DNA from: Streptomyces sp. AC512_CC834
GTDB lineage: Bacteria > Actinomycetota > Actinomycetes > Streptomycetales > Streptomycetaceae
NCBI RefSeq assembly: GCF_019049325.1
Contig: NZ_JAGMUO010000097.1
Coordinates: forward strand, 577,872-641,871
Reading direction: 5' to 3'
Length of the DNA stretch: 64,000 nt
The notes under the pieces were generated by a model. It was not told the DNA's origin. It ran no database searches and saw only the letters and a list, made by a program, of their open reading frames with translations. A program made the position numbers and the translations under genes. Shown in pieces: positions 33,306 to 42,235 of this stretch (position 1 is the first letter of the stretch; each line of letters begins with the position of its first letter).

Positions 33306-33369
33306 TGATACTTGTGGTGGCGCACCGAGCCCGAGCGGCTACCGTACGTCACCACCAGGAGGGCGCGGC

Positions 33370-34113
33370 ATGGCCCGCTCCACCCCGCACGACCACTCCC
33401 CCGCCGACGTCCGGCCCCTGTACCGGCGGGTGGCGGACCAACTGCTGGACGAGCTGCGCGACGACGCCGTACCACCGGGCGAACGGCTGCCGGGCGAACG
33501 CCTGCTGGCCGGGCACTTCGGGGTGAGCCGGGAGACCGTGCGCCAGGCCCTTGAGGTGCTGCGCCGGGACGGTCTGCTCACCACCGACCGGCGGGGCAGT
33601 CACACCACCCTGCCCGGGCCGCCGGCCGGCAGTCCGGCGCCCCTCGTCTTCCCGGTCGGCGCCCGGGCGGCGGAGCCCCGCACCGGCGACCGGGCCACCG
33701 TCGCCTGGGAGGCGCCGCCGCCGGAGCACGCGGCGGCGCTGGGGCTGGTGCCGGGCCGGCCGACCCTGATGCACCGCTACACGTCGGCGACCGCCGGCGG
33801 CAGCGGCCGGCGGACGGCCGTCACCTCGTTCTCGGCCGTGGCGCTCACCGAGGTCGAGGAACTGGCCCGCTACCGCGACCGCGCCGACGGCGTCGCCTCG
33901 GCACAGCTACGGCGGACCTACGACTGGATGCGCAGGGCGGGCCTGACGCTGTATCACCGCGACACCATCACCCACCTCACGGACACCGCCTCGGTGCGGG
34001 TGGTGCGGCGGGTGCACGACCAGTACGAGCGGCCGCTGGAGATCACGGATCTCCTGGTGGACACCCGACAGGACGCGCTGGTCTACGAGTTCACGCTGCC
34101 GGCGGCCGGATGA
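33370..34113 (+). CDS. GntR family (HutC/UTRA) transcriptional regulator
   Basis: Protein of 247 aa with an N-terminal GntR winged helix (PLYRRVADQLLDELRDDAVPPGERLPGERLLAGHFGVSRETVRQALEVLRRDGLL) and a C-terminal UTRA effector domain (about 95-245) ending in YERPLEITDLLVDTRQDALVYEFTL. UTRA domains sense small molecules such as sugars or amino acids. The operator-like site upstream implies autoregulation. The adjacent acetylxylan esterase gene is a possible target, although its own repeat is different. Confidence 0.9.
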   Translation: MARSTPHDHSPADVRPLYRRVADQLLDELRDDAVPPGERLPGERLLAGHFGVSRETVRQALEVLRRDGLLTTDRRGSHTTLPGPPAGSPAPLVFPVGARAAEPRTGDRATVAWEAPPPEHAAALGLVPGRPTLMHRYTSATAGGSGRRTAVTSFSAVALTEVEELARYRDRADGVASAQLRRTYDWMRRAGLTLYHRDTITHLTDTASVRVVRRVHDQYERPLEITDLLVDTRQDALVYEFTLPAAG

Positions 34114-34122
34114 CGCCGCGCG

Positions 34123-34848
34123 CTACGGCAGTCGCCGGGCCACGACCAGCCTGACGCGCGGACTGCCGTCGGGCCGACGCCCGAACCCCGGCAGGGCGTG
34201 CAGCTCGGCCCGGAAGCCCGCGCGCGACAGCTCGCGGCCCACGTCCCCGAGCCGGAACGTCCGGTAGTACATGACGAACGGCGGCCGCCACAGCGCGTTG
34301 CGCACCCGCATCGCCGCGTCGAAGCCCAGCAGCGTCCAGTATCCCGGGGAGCCGGGCCGGGGCGGGGCCACGACGGGGAAGGCGAAGCGGCCGCCCGGCC
34401 GGAGCACGGAGCGCACCTGGCCGAACAGGCCCGGCAGTTCGCGGGGCAGGAAGTGCCCGAACGCACCGAAGCTCACCACGAGGTCGAACGCGGCGCTGAA
34501 CGGCAGGTCGCGGGCGTCCGCGCGCACCCAGGAGACGGCCGGGCCCGGCGGCAGAGCGCGCTTGCGCGCGACCTCCAGCATCCCCGCGCTGAAGTCGACC
34601 CCCGTCACGCTCTCCCGGCACACCCGGGCCAGTACGTCCACGCCCGCGCCGGTGCCGCAGCACAGGTCGAGTCCGGCGGTGAACGGCCCCATCGGCGCCA
34701 GCGCGGAGGCCACCGCCTCCAGTACCCGGTCCGGCGTCCGGTACGGGGTGTGGTCGAACTTCGGCGCGAGCAGGTCGTAGCCGCGCTCGACCGACGACAG
34801 TGCCTGGACGGCGAGTTCGCGCAGGGTGGGGCCTTCGGGGCTGAACAT
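34123..34848 (-). CDS. class I SAM-dependent methyltransferase
   Basis: Protein of 241 aa, ATG 34848. The SAM-binding glycine motif LDLCCGTGAGVDVLA is near residue 60, followed by GVDFSAGML and VSWVRADARDLPF. It belongs to the Methyltransf_11/25-like group of small-molecule methyltransferases. It lies 4 bp downstream of a PadR regulator gene and is probably co-transcribed with it. Substrate unknown. Confidence 0.85.
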   Translation of the reverse strand: MFSPEGPTLRELAVQALSSVERGYDLLAPKFDHTPYRTPDRVLEAVASALAPMGPFTAGLDLCCGTGAGVDVLARVCRESVTGVDFSAGMLEVARKRALPPGPAVSWVRADARDLPFSAAFDLVVSFGAFGHFLPRELPGLFGQVRSVLRPGGRFAFPVVAPPRPGSPGYWTLLGFDAAMRVRNALWRPPFVMYYRTFRLGDVGRELSRAGFRAELHALPGFGRRPDGSPRVRLVVARRLP

Positions 34849-34852
34849 CCGG

Positions 34853-35440
34853 TCAGCCTAGGGGCTGTCCGGCGGGCCCGGCCGGGGCACGCCGGTGCCT
34901 CAGGACGGTGAGCACATGCTCGCACCAGCGGGCGTTCTCCCGCTCGAAGGTGATGCCTGCGAGCAGCGTGAGGTAGGGGCCGACGCGGTCGGCGTCCCGG
35001 AGGTGTTCCTCCTCGGTGCGGCCGTCCAGGAGGCGTTCACGCACGCGTTCGTAGCGGGCGAGCTTGCCCAGGGCCCAGGCCCTGCGCTCCTCGACCAGCG
35101 CGCGGACGGCCTCCGGGTCGACGCCGTCCATGGCCTGCATCTTGATCAGGAACTCGTCGCGGATGGCGGTGGGTCGCCGGGTCGGCTCGGCGGCGAAGGC
35201 GCCCAGTTGTTCCCGGCCCGCCCCGGTGAGCGAGAACAGCCGCTTGGTGGGCCTGCGTTCCTGCGGCACCGTCCGGGCCTCGATCAGCCCGTCGCCCGCG
35301 AGGCGCTCCAGCTCCCGGTAGAGCTGCTGCGGCGTGGCGGGCCAGAAGTTGGCGAGCGACACGTCGAACACCTTGGACAGCTCGTATCCCGAGGCCTCGC
35401 CCTCCAGCAGGGCGGCCAGGACGGCGTACTTGAGAGACAT
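34853..35440 (-). CDS. PadR family transcriptional regulator
   Basis: Protein of 195 aa with the PadR winged helix (VLAALLEGEASGYELSKVFDVSLANFWPATPQQLYRELERLAGDGLI) and a C-terminal dimerisation region. It heads a two-gene unit with the methyltransferase and is divergent from the SnoaL-like gene across 71 bp. It may control both directions through the small palindrome at 35480. Confidence 0.88.
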   Translation of the reverse strand: MSLKYAVLAALLEGEASGYELSKVFDVSLANFWPATPQQLYRELERLAGDGLIEARTVPQERRPTKRLFSLTGAGREQLGAFAAEPTRRPTAIRDEFLIKMQAMDGVDPEAVRALVEERRAWALGKLARYERVRERLLDGRTEEEHLRDADRVGPYLTLLAGITFERENARWCEHVLTVLRHRRAPAGPAGQPLG

Positions 35441-35479
35441 GTCGACACGCTAGCAAGCACAGACTACTCTACTCCACAC

Positions 35480-35491
35480 CTATTCAAATAG
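35480..35491. promoter_or_regulatory. AT-rich palindrome between PadR and SnoaL-like genes
   Basis: CTATTCAAATAG has perfect CTATT/AATAG arms in an otherwise GC-rich genome. It lies 20 bp before the SnoaL-like start and 39 bp before the PadR start. A PadR operator is the simplest reading. Confidence 0.45.
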
Positions 35492-35511
35492 TTTAGTATG
35501 AGGGAGTTGCG

Positions 35512-35922
35512 ATGCGGGCATTCCGCGCGGCCGTCGAGGCACACGACCTGGACGCCGTCGAAGCGCTGCTGGCCGATGACGTGGTCTTCACCAGCCCCGT
35601 CGTCTTCAAGCCCTACCGGGGCAAGGCGATCACGGTGGCGATCCTGGGCGCGGTCGAGCGCGTCTTCGAGGACTTCCGCTACGAGCGCGTCATCGGCGAG
35701 GCCGACGGCCGCGACCACGCACTGGTCTTCGCGGCGCGGGTGGGCGACCGGGAGATCAGTGGCTGCGACTTCCTGCACCTCGACGAGTCCGGGCGCATCG
35801 ACGAACTGACGGTGATGGTGCGTCCGCTGTCGGGCGCGCAGGCCCTCCAGGCGGCCATGGCCGCGCAGTTCGAGCGGATCGCGGGGGAGGCGCGGGAAAA
35901 CCAGGCACGTTCGGCCGACTGA
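35512..35922 (+). CDS. SnoaL-like / NTF2-fold protein
   Basis: Protein of 136 aa, ATG 35512 with AGGGAG upstream. The NTF2-like cone fold is indicated by an N-terminal helix FRAAVEAHDLDAVEALLADDVVFTSP and by CDFLHLDESGRIDELTVMVRPL near the end. Members include SnoaL-type cyclases, isomerases and many unassigned proteins. It is divergent from PadR and probably under its control. Confidence 0.82.
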   Translation: MRAFRAAVEAHDLDAVEALLADDVVFTSPVVFKPYRGKAITVAILGAVERVFEDFRYERVIGEADGRDHALVFAARVGDREISGCDFLHLDESGRIDELTVMVRPLSGAQALQAAMAAQFERIAGEARENQARSAD

Positions 35923-35937
35923 GCCCGGCCCGGCACA

Positions 35938-35990
35938 TGCGGAAACGGAAAGGAAGACGGAAGGGAAGACGGAAAGCAAGAGGGAATAGG
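35938..35990. repeat. purine-rich repeat tract
   Basis: A nearly all-purine stretch on the top strand contains two copies of GGAAGACGGAA(A/G)G-like units. The opposite strand is a C/T tract. It begins just after the SnoaL-like gene stop. Confidence 0.55.
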
Positions 35991-36012
35991 CAGCGCACCG
36001 GCCGCGTTGACG

Positions 36013-36041
36013 GGGGTGGGACACTAGCAATGTCCCACCCC
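36013..36041. terminator. 11-bp perfect hairpin after the SnoaL-like gene
   Basis: GGGGTGGGACA (36013-36023) pairs perfectly with TGTCCCACCCC (36031-36041) around the 7-nt loop CTAGCAA. It lies 90 bp after the SnoaL-like stop and 280 bp before the rho-like start. It probably ends upstream transcription. Confidence 0.7.
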
Positions 36042-36321
36042 ACCGCCACGGCATCCCTTCCCGTGGTACGGTGCGATCAGCACTTGTGTACGCCCTCCAT
36101 TGGGCGCCGGTGCCAGTTTCCCTTCGGTTCGCGGATCCGCCCGTCCTGGTGCGACCGGCGCGTCCGCTTCTCAGCCCAACCTCGTGAGCAGGGTTTTCGC
36201 ACCCGCTGTACCCGAGGTGCTGTTCCCGCCGTCCGGAGGCGTGTCGTCCGACCCCTCGCGCGGCTTCCCCCTTCCTTCCTTCCGCATGTCCCATGCCGTG
36301 TCCTCGAAAGGACCGACCACC
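36042..36321 (+). other. long leader region of the rho-like gene
   Basis: This 280-bp stretch between the hairpin and the rho-like start has no gene with a ribosome site. Its last 60 bases are C- and pyrimidine-rich (CCCCTTCCTTCCTTCC and similar), as in Rho-utilisation sites. If transcribed, it would be a long 5' leader. Confidence 0.45.
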
Positions 36322-37464
36322 ATGACCACCACACTCGAACACCCCCCTGTACAGCAGTCCCCGACCGAGATCGCCGGCGGTGTCCTCGACGTCGAAACGG
36401 GCGGGAAGGGCCGCCTGCGGGGCAAGAGCCTCCAGCCCGAGCCCACCGACCTCGCCCTCTCCCCCGCGCTGATCCGACGGCACGGGCTGCGCAAGGGCGA
36501 CCTCGTCGAGGGCGTGCGCGGCGACCGGCGCACGCTGACCGACGTCGTCCGCGTCAACGGCCGTACACCCGACCGGCGGGGCGGCAGGCGGCACTTCTCC
36601 GACCTGACCCCGCTGCACCCGTACGAGCGGCTGCGGCTCGAACACCCGGCGGCCGGTCTGACCGGGCGCGTCGTCGATCTGCTCGCCCCCGTCGGCCGGG
36701 GTCAGCGCGGCCTGATCGTCGCTCCGCCGAAGACCGGCAAGACGGTCCTCCTCCAGCAGATCGCCGCCGCGGTGGCCGGCAACCACCCCGAGTCCCGGCT
36801 GATGGTAGTGCTGCTCGACGAACGCCCCGAGGAGGTCACCGACATGCGGCGCTCGGTGCGCGGAGAGGTGTACTCCTCGACCTTCGACCAGAGCGCCAAG
36901 CAGCACATCGCGCTCGCCGACCTGGTGATCGAGCGGGCCAAGCGGCTCGTCGAGGCCGGTGAGGACGTCGTCATCCTCCTGGACTCCCTCACCCGGCTGT
37001 GCAGGGCGCACAACAACGCCGCCTCGTCCGGCGGCCGCACCCTCAGCGGCGGCGTCGACGCCGGGGCGCTGCTTGGCCCCAAGCGCTTCTTCGGCGCGGC
37101 CCGCAAGGCCGAGGAGGGCGGCTCCCTCACCATCCTCGCCACCGCCCTGGTGGAGACCGGCTCGCGTGCCGACGACTTCTACTTCGAGGAACTCAAGAGC
37201 ACCGGCAACATGGAGCTGCGGCTCAGCCGGGAGCCGGCCTCCCGCCGGGTCTTCCCGGCCGTGGAGATGACCGGCTCCGGCACCCGGCGCGAGGAGCTCC
37301 TGCTGTCCTCCGCCGAGGCGAGTGCCGTGCGCGGGCTGCGGCGTGCCCTGGGGCCCCGGGACGGGCTCTCCGGCCTGGAGACGCTCCTGGAGCGGCTGCG
37401 CAGGACGCCGGACAACGCCACCTTCCTGCGGCAGGTGGTGCCGACCCTGCCCGTCGGCGGCTGA
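36322..37464 (+). CDS. rho: transcription termination factor Rho, short paralogue
   Basis: Protein of 380 aa, ATG 36322 with AAGGA upstream. Rho is a hexameric RNA helicase that ends transcription. A reduced N-terminal RNA-binding (cold-shock-like) domain covers residues 20-90. The ATPase core then has Walker A APPKTGKT (about 134-141), Walker B VVILLDSLTRLCRAHN (about 215), Q-loop region TLSGGVDAGALL and R-loop GPKRFFGAARKAEEGGSLT. It is shorter than E. coli Rho (419 aa) and far shorter than the main actinobacterial Rho, which has a large Arg/Lys-rich insertion, so it is most likely a second Rho. The gene stands alone behind a long leader. Confidence 0.9.
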   Translation: MTTTLEHPPVQQSPTEIAGGVLDVETGGKGRLRGKSLQPEPTDLALSPALIRRHGLRKGDLVEGVRGDRRTLTDVVRVNGRTPDRRGGRRHFSDLTPLHPYERLRLEHPAAGLTGRVVDLLAPVGRGQRGLIVAPPKTGKTVLLQQIAAAVAGNHPESRLMVVLLDERPEEVTDMRRSVRGEVYSSTFDQSAKQHIALADLVIERAKRLVEAGEDVVILLDSLTRLCRAHNNAASSGGRTLSGGVDAGALLGPKRFFGAARKAEEGGSLTILATALVETGSRADDFYFEELKSTGNMELRLSREPASRRVFPAVEMTGSGTRREELLLSSAEASAVRGLRRALGPRDGLSGLETLLERLRRTPDNATFLRQVVPTLPVGG

Positions 37465-37573
37465 CACCGCGCGTCTGCCTCCTTCTGCGGCCTTTACGGC
37501 ATCCGGGTGCCTGTGCGCGCGAGTCGGGCCCGGTCAGCGTGGCGGTTCGGGGGTCCGTTCCTACGTTTGCGGT

Positions 37574-38755
37574 ATGACTATCGGATTCTCATCCCGGTCG
37601 GCTCGATCCACCTGCGTGCTCTGCGTGGCAGGGCTGCTGACGCTCATGCCCGCCGCCGCGGCCGCCCGTGCGGAGCGGCCGGACCCCGGTCCGCCCGGCG
37701 GGCCCCGGGCCGCGGCGCAGCAGTCGGCGCTGTACCGCTCCGGCACCCAGGTCCGGCCGCACCCCGGGGTGCCCCGGGTCCCCGAAGTCTCCGCGCTGTC
37801 CTGGGTCGTGGCCGACGCCGGCAGCGGCGATGTGCTCGCGGCGAACGACGCGCACCGCGAGCTGCCCCCGGCCAGCACCCTCAAGACACTGTTCGCCCTC
37901 ACGGTGCTGCCGGTCCTGCCGGGCGGCATCCGGCACGAGGTCAGCACCGAGGACCTGTCCGGCATCGGTCCGGGCAGCAGTCTGGTCGGTGTCGTCGAGG
38001 GCCAGACGTACCGGGTCTCCGATCTGTGGAACGGCGTCTTCCTCAACTCCGGCAACGACGCCGTGCACGTCCTGGCCTCGCTCACCGGCGGCTGGAGTGC
38101 CACGGCCGAGCGGATGCAGGCCGAGGCCCGTGCGCTCGGCGCCCGCGACACCCACGTACGCTCGCCCGACGGGTACGACGCGCCGGGCCAGGTCTCGTCG
38201 GCGTACGACCTGGCGGTCTTCGGCCGGGCGGGGCTGCGGCGTCCGGACTTCGCGCGGTACTGCGGCAAGGTCGACGCGATGTTCCCGGGCCGGGACGGGA
38301 GCTCGTACGGGATCATGAACACCAACCGGCTGCTCACCGGGGCGGACGGCGTGGAGCCGTATCCCGGGCTGATCGGCGTCAAGAACGGCTACACCAGCAA
38401 CGCCGGCAACACGCTGATCGCCGCCGCCCGCCGCGACGGACGCACCCTGGTGGTGACCGTGATGAACCCTCAGGAGGGCGGCGGCTATGCGGTGTACGAG
38501 GAGGCCCGCTCGCTGCTCGACTGGGGGTTCGAGGCGGCCGGGCGGGTCGAGCCGGTGGGCTCGCTGGCCCCCGGGGACGCCCCGCCCGACGGACAGGGGC
38601 CGCAGGCGGTACCCGCGGCGGTGACCGCGGCGAAGCCGGCCGAGGACGACCCGGGCTGGCCGGAGACCGGCGCGATCCTGGGCGTCGCGGGGCTCGGCGC
38701 CGGGGCCATGGCGCTCGCCCTGCGGCTCAAGCTCGTGCGGGACGACGGAAGTTGA
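37574..38755 (+). CDS. D-alanyl-D-alanine carboxypeptidase (peptidase S11)
   Basis: Protein of 393 aa, ATG 37574. It has a signal peptide (VLCVAGLLTLMPAAAAARA), then the penicillin-binding catalytic domain with STLK (about residue 101), SGN (about 158) and KNGYTS (about 270) in place of KTG. A Pro/Ala linker leads to a C-terminal transmembrane helix (IGVAGLGAGAMALAL region) that would hold the enzyme at the outer face. It trims the terminal D-Ala of peptidoglycan stem peptides. It converges with glsA, leaving 3 bp between stops. Confidence 0.9.
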   Translation: MTIGFSSRSARSTCVLCVAGLLTLMPAAAAARAERPDPGPPGGPRAAAQQSALYRSGTQVRPHPGVPRVPEVSALSWVVADAGSGDVLAANDAHRELPPASTLKTLFALTVLPVLPGGIRHEVSTEDLSGIGPGSSLVGVVEGQTYRVSDLWNGVFLNSGNDAVHVLASLTGGWSATAERMQAEARALGARDTHVRSPDGYDAPGQVSSAYDLAVFGRAGLRRPDFARYCGKVDAMFPGRDGSSYGIMNTNRLLTGADGVEPYPGLIGVKNGYTSNAGNTLIAAARRDGRTLVVTVMNPQEGGGYAVYEEARSLLDWGFEAAGRVEPVGSLAPGDAPPDGQGPQAVPAAVTAAKPAEDDPGWPETGAILGVAGLGAGAMALALRLKLVRDDGS

Positions 38756-38758
38756 CAG

Positions 38759-39682
38759 TCAGAACACGGACAGTCCCGTGAGCGTCGTGAAGCGGTCCAG
38801 GGCAGCCACCCCGGCCACCGAGTTGCCCCGCTCGTCCAGGCCGGGGCTCCACACGCACAGCGTGCAGTGGCCGGGCACGACCGCGATGATGCCGCCGCCG
38901 ACCCCGCTCTTGCCGGGCAGGCCCACCCGGTGGGCGAAGTCGCCGGCCGCGTCGTACGTCCCGCAGGTCAGCATCACCGCGTTGACCTGCTTGGCCCGGC
39001 TGCGGCCGAGCAGCCGGGTGCCGTCGGCGCGGACACCGTGCCGGGCCAGGAACCCGGTCGCCAGCGCGAGGTCGGCGCAGGACGCGGCGACGGAGCACTG
39101 GCGGACGTACTGCTCGATGAGCACCGGGACGGGATTGTCGATGTTGCCGTACGACGCCATGAAGTGCCCGAGGGCGGCGTTCCGGTCGCCGTGCGCGGCC
39201 TCGGAGGCGGCCACCTCCTCGTCGTAGGTCAGGTCCGGGTTGCCGCTCTCCGCCCGCAGGAAGGCCAGTAGTTCGCCGGCCGCGTCGCCGGTACGGGTGT
39301 GCAGCCGGTCGGTGACGACGAGGGCGCCCGCGTTGATGAACGGGTTGCGCGGGATGCCGTTCTCGTACTCCAACTGCACCAGGGAGTTGAACGGGTTGCC
39401 GGACGGCTCGCGGCCCACGTGCTCCCACAGGGCGTCGCCCTCCCTGGCCAGGTCGAGGGCGAGGGTGAAGACCTTGGTGATCGACTGCGTGGAGAACGGT
39501 TCGCGCCAGTCCCCCACCCCGTACACCGTGCCGTCCGGCTCGGCGACGGCCATGCCGAAGCGGCGTGGGTCGCGAGCGGCGAGCGCCGGGATGTAGTCGG
39601 CGGGGCGGCCGCTGCCCGGGGTCCGCTCGATCTCCTCGGCGATGCGCTCCAGGACCGGCCGGAAGGTCGTCCGTGTGCTCAT
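38759..39682 (-). CDS. glsA: glutaminase
   Basis: Protein of 307 aa, typical for GlsA. ATG 39682 is preferred over ATG 39691, which sits against its GGGAGA. It hydrolyses L-glutamine to glutamate and ammonia in the cytoplasm. The serine-dependent active site S-x-x-K lies in FSTQSITKVFTLAL near residue 65; NPFINAGALVV and KSGVGGGI are family segments. No STAS or cNMP domain is attached. Confidence 0.93.
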   Translation of the reverse strand: MSTRTTFRPVLERIAEEIERTPGSGRPADYIPALAARDPRRFGMAVAEPDGTVYGVGDWREPFSTQSITKVFTLALDLAREGDALWEHVGREPSGNPFNSLVQLEYENGIPRNPFINAGALVVTDRLHTRTGDAAGELLAFLRAESGNPDLTYDEEVAASEAAHGDRNAALGHFMASYGNIDNPVPVLIEQYVRQCSVAASCADLALATGFLARHGVRADGTRLLGRSRAKQVNAVMLTCGTYDAAGDFAHRVGLPGKSGVGGGIIAVVPGHCTLCVWSPGLDERGNSVAGVAALDRFTTLTGLSVF

Positions 39683-39824
39683 GATCGCCATTCTCCCCCC
39701 CGGCCAGGCCGCACGGCGGAAGGCATGCGGGGCGGCCCCCCGGACCGGGGTGGTGCTGGCCACACCCCCGCTTCGGGGGTAGCCGCCATCCCCCCAGCGG
39801 GAAACACCCCACATACTGTGCCGC

Positions 39825-40889
39825 ATGGCCAATCCAACGGTGACCATCGAGAGCTTGCCCGCGCGCGAACTCGAACCCGACAAGGTACGCGAAAAGGGAA
39901 GCGACTTTGCCGAACTCTCACGGCGTATAGCCGACGCGGAGCTGCTCCGGCGCCGCCCGTTCTACTACACGGTGCGTTTCGGCGCCGTCGCCCTCGCTCT
40001 CGCGGGCGGCGTCGCCGCCTTCGTCGCCCTGGGGGACAACTGGAGTCAGTTGTTCGTCGCGGTGGCGCTCGCCGTCGTCTTCGGCCAGCTCGGACTGGCG
40101 GCACACGACCTCGCCCACCGGCAGGTCTTCTCACGCCGGCGCGCCAGCGAGACGGGCGGTCTGCTGGCGGCCAACCTGCTGCTCGGCATGAGCTACGGCT
40201 GGTGGATGAACAAGCACACCCGCCACCACGCCAACCCCAACCACGAGGAGAAGGACCCGGACGTCGCCCCCGACATCCTGGTGTGGTCGCGGGGTCAGGC
40301 GAGCAGGGCGACAGGGCTTCCGCGTTTCATCGGCAAGCACCAGGCCGCCCTGTTCTTCCCGCTGCTGACGCTGGAGGGCCTCAATCTGAGCTTCAACAGC
40401 TTCAAGGCGCTGGGCAGCCGGGCCGTGAAGCGGCCGGTCCTGGAGGGCACCCTGCTCGTCGTCCACTTCGTCGTGTACTTCGGCGGCCTGTTCGCGGTGC
40501 TGTCGCCGGGCAAGGCGCTCGCCTTCATCGCCCTGCACCAGAGCCTGTTCGGGATCTACCTGGGCTCGGTCTTCGCGCCCAACCACAAGGGCATGCCGAT
40601 GATCGAGGAGGGCACGCGGCTGGACTTCCTGCGCCGCCAGGTCCTCACCTCCCGCAACGTGCGGGGCGGCGCGTTCGTCGACGCCTTCATGGGCGGCCTC
40701 AACTACCAGATCGAGCACCACCTCTTCCCCAGCATGCCCACTCCCGCCCTCGGCCGGGCCCAGGCCATCACCGAGGCGTACTGCGCCGAGCTGGGCGTCC
40801 CGTACCACCAGACGGGGCTGCTGGCCTCCCACCGCGAGGCACTGCGGCACTTGAGGAGCGTCGGGGAGCCGCTGCGCGAAGCCCACTGA
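39825..40889 (+). CDS. fatty acid desaturase (membrane, three His boxes)
   Basis: Protein of 354 aa, ATG 39825. An acyl-lipid or acyl-CoA desaturase with the di-iron His boxes HDLAH (about 93), HTRHH (about 130) and QIEHH (about 294). The Gln in the third box marks the front-end/delta-6-like group. Hydrophobic helices lie at about 50-90, 190-240 and 245-260. It introduces a double bond into membrane fatty acids, using ferredoxin or similar electron donors. It is divergent from glsA and convergent with uppP. Confidence 0.88.
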   Translation: MANPTVTIESLPARELEPDKVREKGSDFAELSRRIADAELLRRRPFYYTVRFGAVALALAGGVAAFVALGDNWSQLFVAVALAVVFGQLGLAAHDLAHRQVFSRRRASETGGLLAANLLLGMSYGWWMNKHTRHHANPNHEEKDPDVAPDILVWSRGQASRATGLPRFIGKHQAALFFPLLTLEGLNLSFNSFKALGSRAVKRPVLEGTLLVVHFVVYFGGLFAVLSPGKALAFIALHQSLFGIYLGSVFAPNHKGMPMIEEGTRLDFLRRQVLTSRNVRGGAFVDAFMGGLNYQIEHHLFPSMPTPALGRAQAITEAYCAELGVPYHQTGLLASHREALRHLRSVGEPLREAH

Positions 40890-40926
40890 GCGGGGTACTC
40901 GGGAGCGAGTCGGCGTGCGGCGGCGG

Positions 40927-41763
40927 TCAGCCGTGCAGCACGCCGCCGCCGAGCAGCCCGAACAGCAGGACGCCCACCACGATCCGGTAGATCACGAACG
41001 CGTTGAAGGAGTGCTTGGCGACGAACTTCAGCAGCCAGGCGATGGAGGCGTAGGCCACCACGAAGGAGACGAGGGTGCCGACCGCCAGGGGCGCGGCACC
41101 CGCCCCCGTACCCAGGGCGTCCTTCAGCTCGTACAGGCCGGCGCCGGTCAGGGCCGGGATGCCGAGGAAGAAGGACAGCCGGGTGGCGGCGACCCGGTCG
41201 AGGTCGAGCAGCAGGGCGGTGGACATGGTGGCGCCGGAGCGGGAGAAGCCCGGGAAGAGCAGGGCCAGGATCTGGGAACCGCCGACCAGCATCGCGTCCT
41301 TGAACGAGGTGTCGTCCTCGCCGCGCTTGTGCCGGCCGGTCCGGTCCGCCACCCACATCACCCCGCTGCCGACGATCAGCGAACCGGCGACCACCCACAG
41401 CGAGGCCAGCGGTCCCTTGATCAGCGGCTTGGCGGCCAGGCCCACGAGCACGATCGGGATCGTGGCGAGGATGACCCACCAGGCGAACTTGTAGTCGTGG
41501 TGGTAGCGCTCCTCCCGGTCGGTCAGCCCGCGCAGCCACGCGGAGACGATCCGCACGATGTCCTTGGAGAAGTAGACGAGGACGGCGGCGATCGCGCCGA
41601 CCTGGATGACCGCCGAGAAGCCGATGACGGAGTCGTCGTCCACGGGGATGCCCATCAGCCCCTCGACGATCTTGAGATGTCCGGTCGAGGAGACGGGGAG
41701 AAACTCGGTCACCCCCTCGACGGCTCCGAGGACGACGGCCTGACCGATGCTGATGACGCTCAT
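40927..41763 (-). CDS. uppP: undecaprenyl-diphosphatase
   Basis: Protein of 278 aa with several membrane helices. UppP (BacA) removes a phosphate from undecaprenyl pyrophosphate to recycle the cell-wall lipid carrier and gives bacitracin tolerance. Active-site motifs AVEGVTEFLPVSSTGH near the N-terminus and FPGFSRSGATMS near residue 160 are intact. It lies 39 bp downstream of the crcB pair on the same strand. Confidence 0.94.
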   Translation of the reverse strand: MSVISIGQAVVLGAVEGVTEFLPVSSTGHLKIVEGLMGIPVDDDSVIGFSAVIQVGAIAAVLVYFSKDIVRIVSAWLRGLTDREERYHHDYKFAWWVILATIPIVLVGLAAKPLIKGPLASLWVVAGSLIVGSGVMWVADRTGRHKRGEDDTSFKDAMLVGGSQILALLFPGFSRSGATMSTALLLDLDRVAATRLSFFLGIPALTGAGLYELKDALGTGAGAAPLAVGTLVSFVVAYASIAWLLKFVAKHSFNAFVIYRIVVGVLLFGLLGGGVLHG

Positions 41764-41802
41764 GGAACCCAGTTCCTACTACACGCGGGTGAGCGCCCCG
41801 CG

Positions 41803-42180
41803 TCATGGCCAGAGCGCGTCGGCCACTGTCACCCCCGCGAACGCCGCCGCGAGGCCGGCCGCCACACTCGCCACCACGTTCACGCCGGCCCGGAGACGGG
41901 CACCGGTCTCGGCCAGCCGGAGCGTTTCGTGGGAGAAGGTCGAGTACGTCGTGAGGGCCCCGCACAGCCCGGTCCCCAGCAGCAGCCGCAGATCGGACCC
42001 GGCGGCTCCCGCCGGCGCGGCGCCCATCAGCAGGCCCAGCACCAGACAGCCGACGACGTTCACCGTGAAGGTGCCCCAGGGGAGGACCGAGTCGTGCCGG
42101 GACCGCACCGCGCGGTCGGTGAGGTAGCGCAGCGGGGCCCCGATCATGCCGCCCGCGACGACCAGCAGCCAGTTCACCAC
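41803..42180 (-). CDS. crcB: fluoride ion channel CrcB/FluC
   Basis: Protein of 125 aa (GTG 42180) or 124 aa (GTG 42177, better spaced from AGGAGG). A four-helix fluoride exporter. GTFTVNVVGCLVLG and CGALTTYSTFSHE are the pore signatures. It is paired with a second crcB at 42236, as is common in Gram-positive bacteria where the two proteins form a heterodimer of opposite orientation. Confidence 0.9.
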   Translation of the reverse strand: MVNWLLVVAGGMIGAPLRYLTDRAVRSRHDSVLPWGTFTVNVVGCLVLGLLMGAAPAGAAGSDLRLLLGTGLCGALTTYSTFSHETLRLAETGARLRAGVNVVASVAAGLAAAFAGVTVADALWP

Positions 42181-42235
42181 GTCCTCCTGCTCCCGCTCTC
42201 GCGCTCGTACCCGGCCTCGCGGTCGTCGGGCCCCG

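Noticed and set aside
36100..36321. N-terminal extension of the rho-like protein from TTG 36100
   Set aside because: The added 74 residues are Ser/Pro-rich without similarity to Rho. ATG 36322 has AAGGA upstream, so the stretch is better read as leader.
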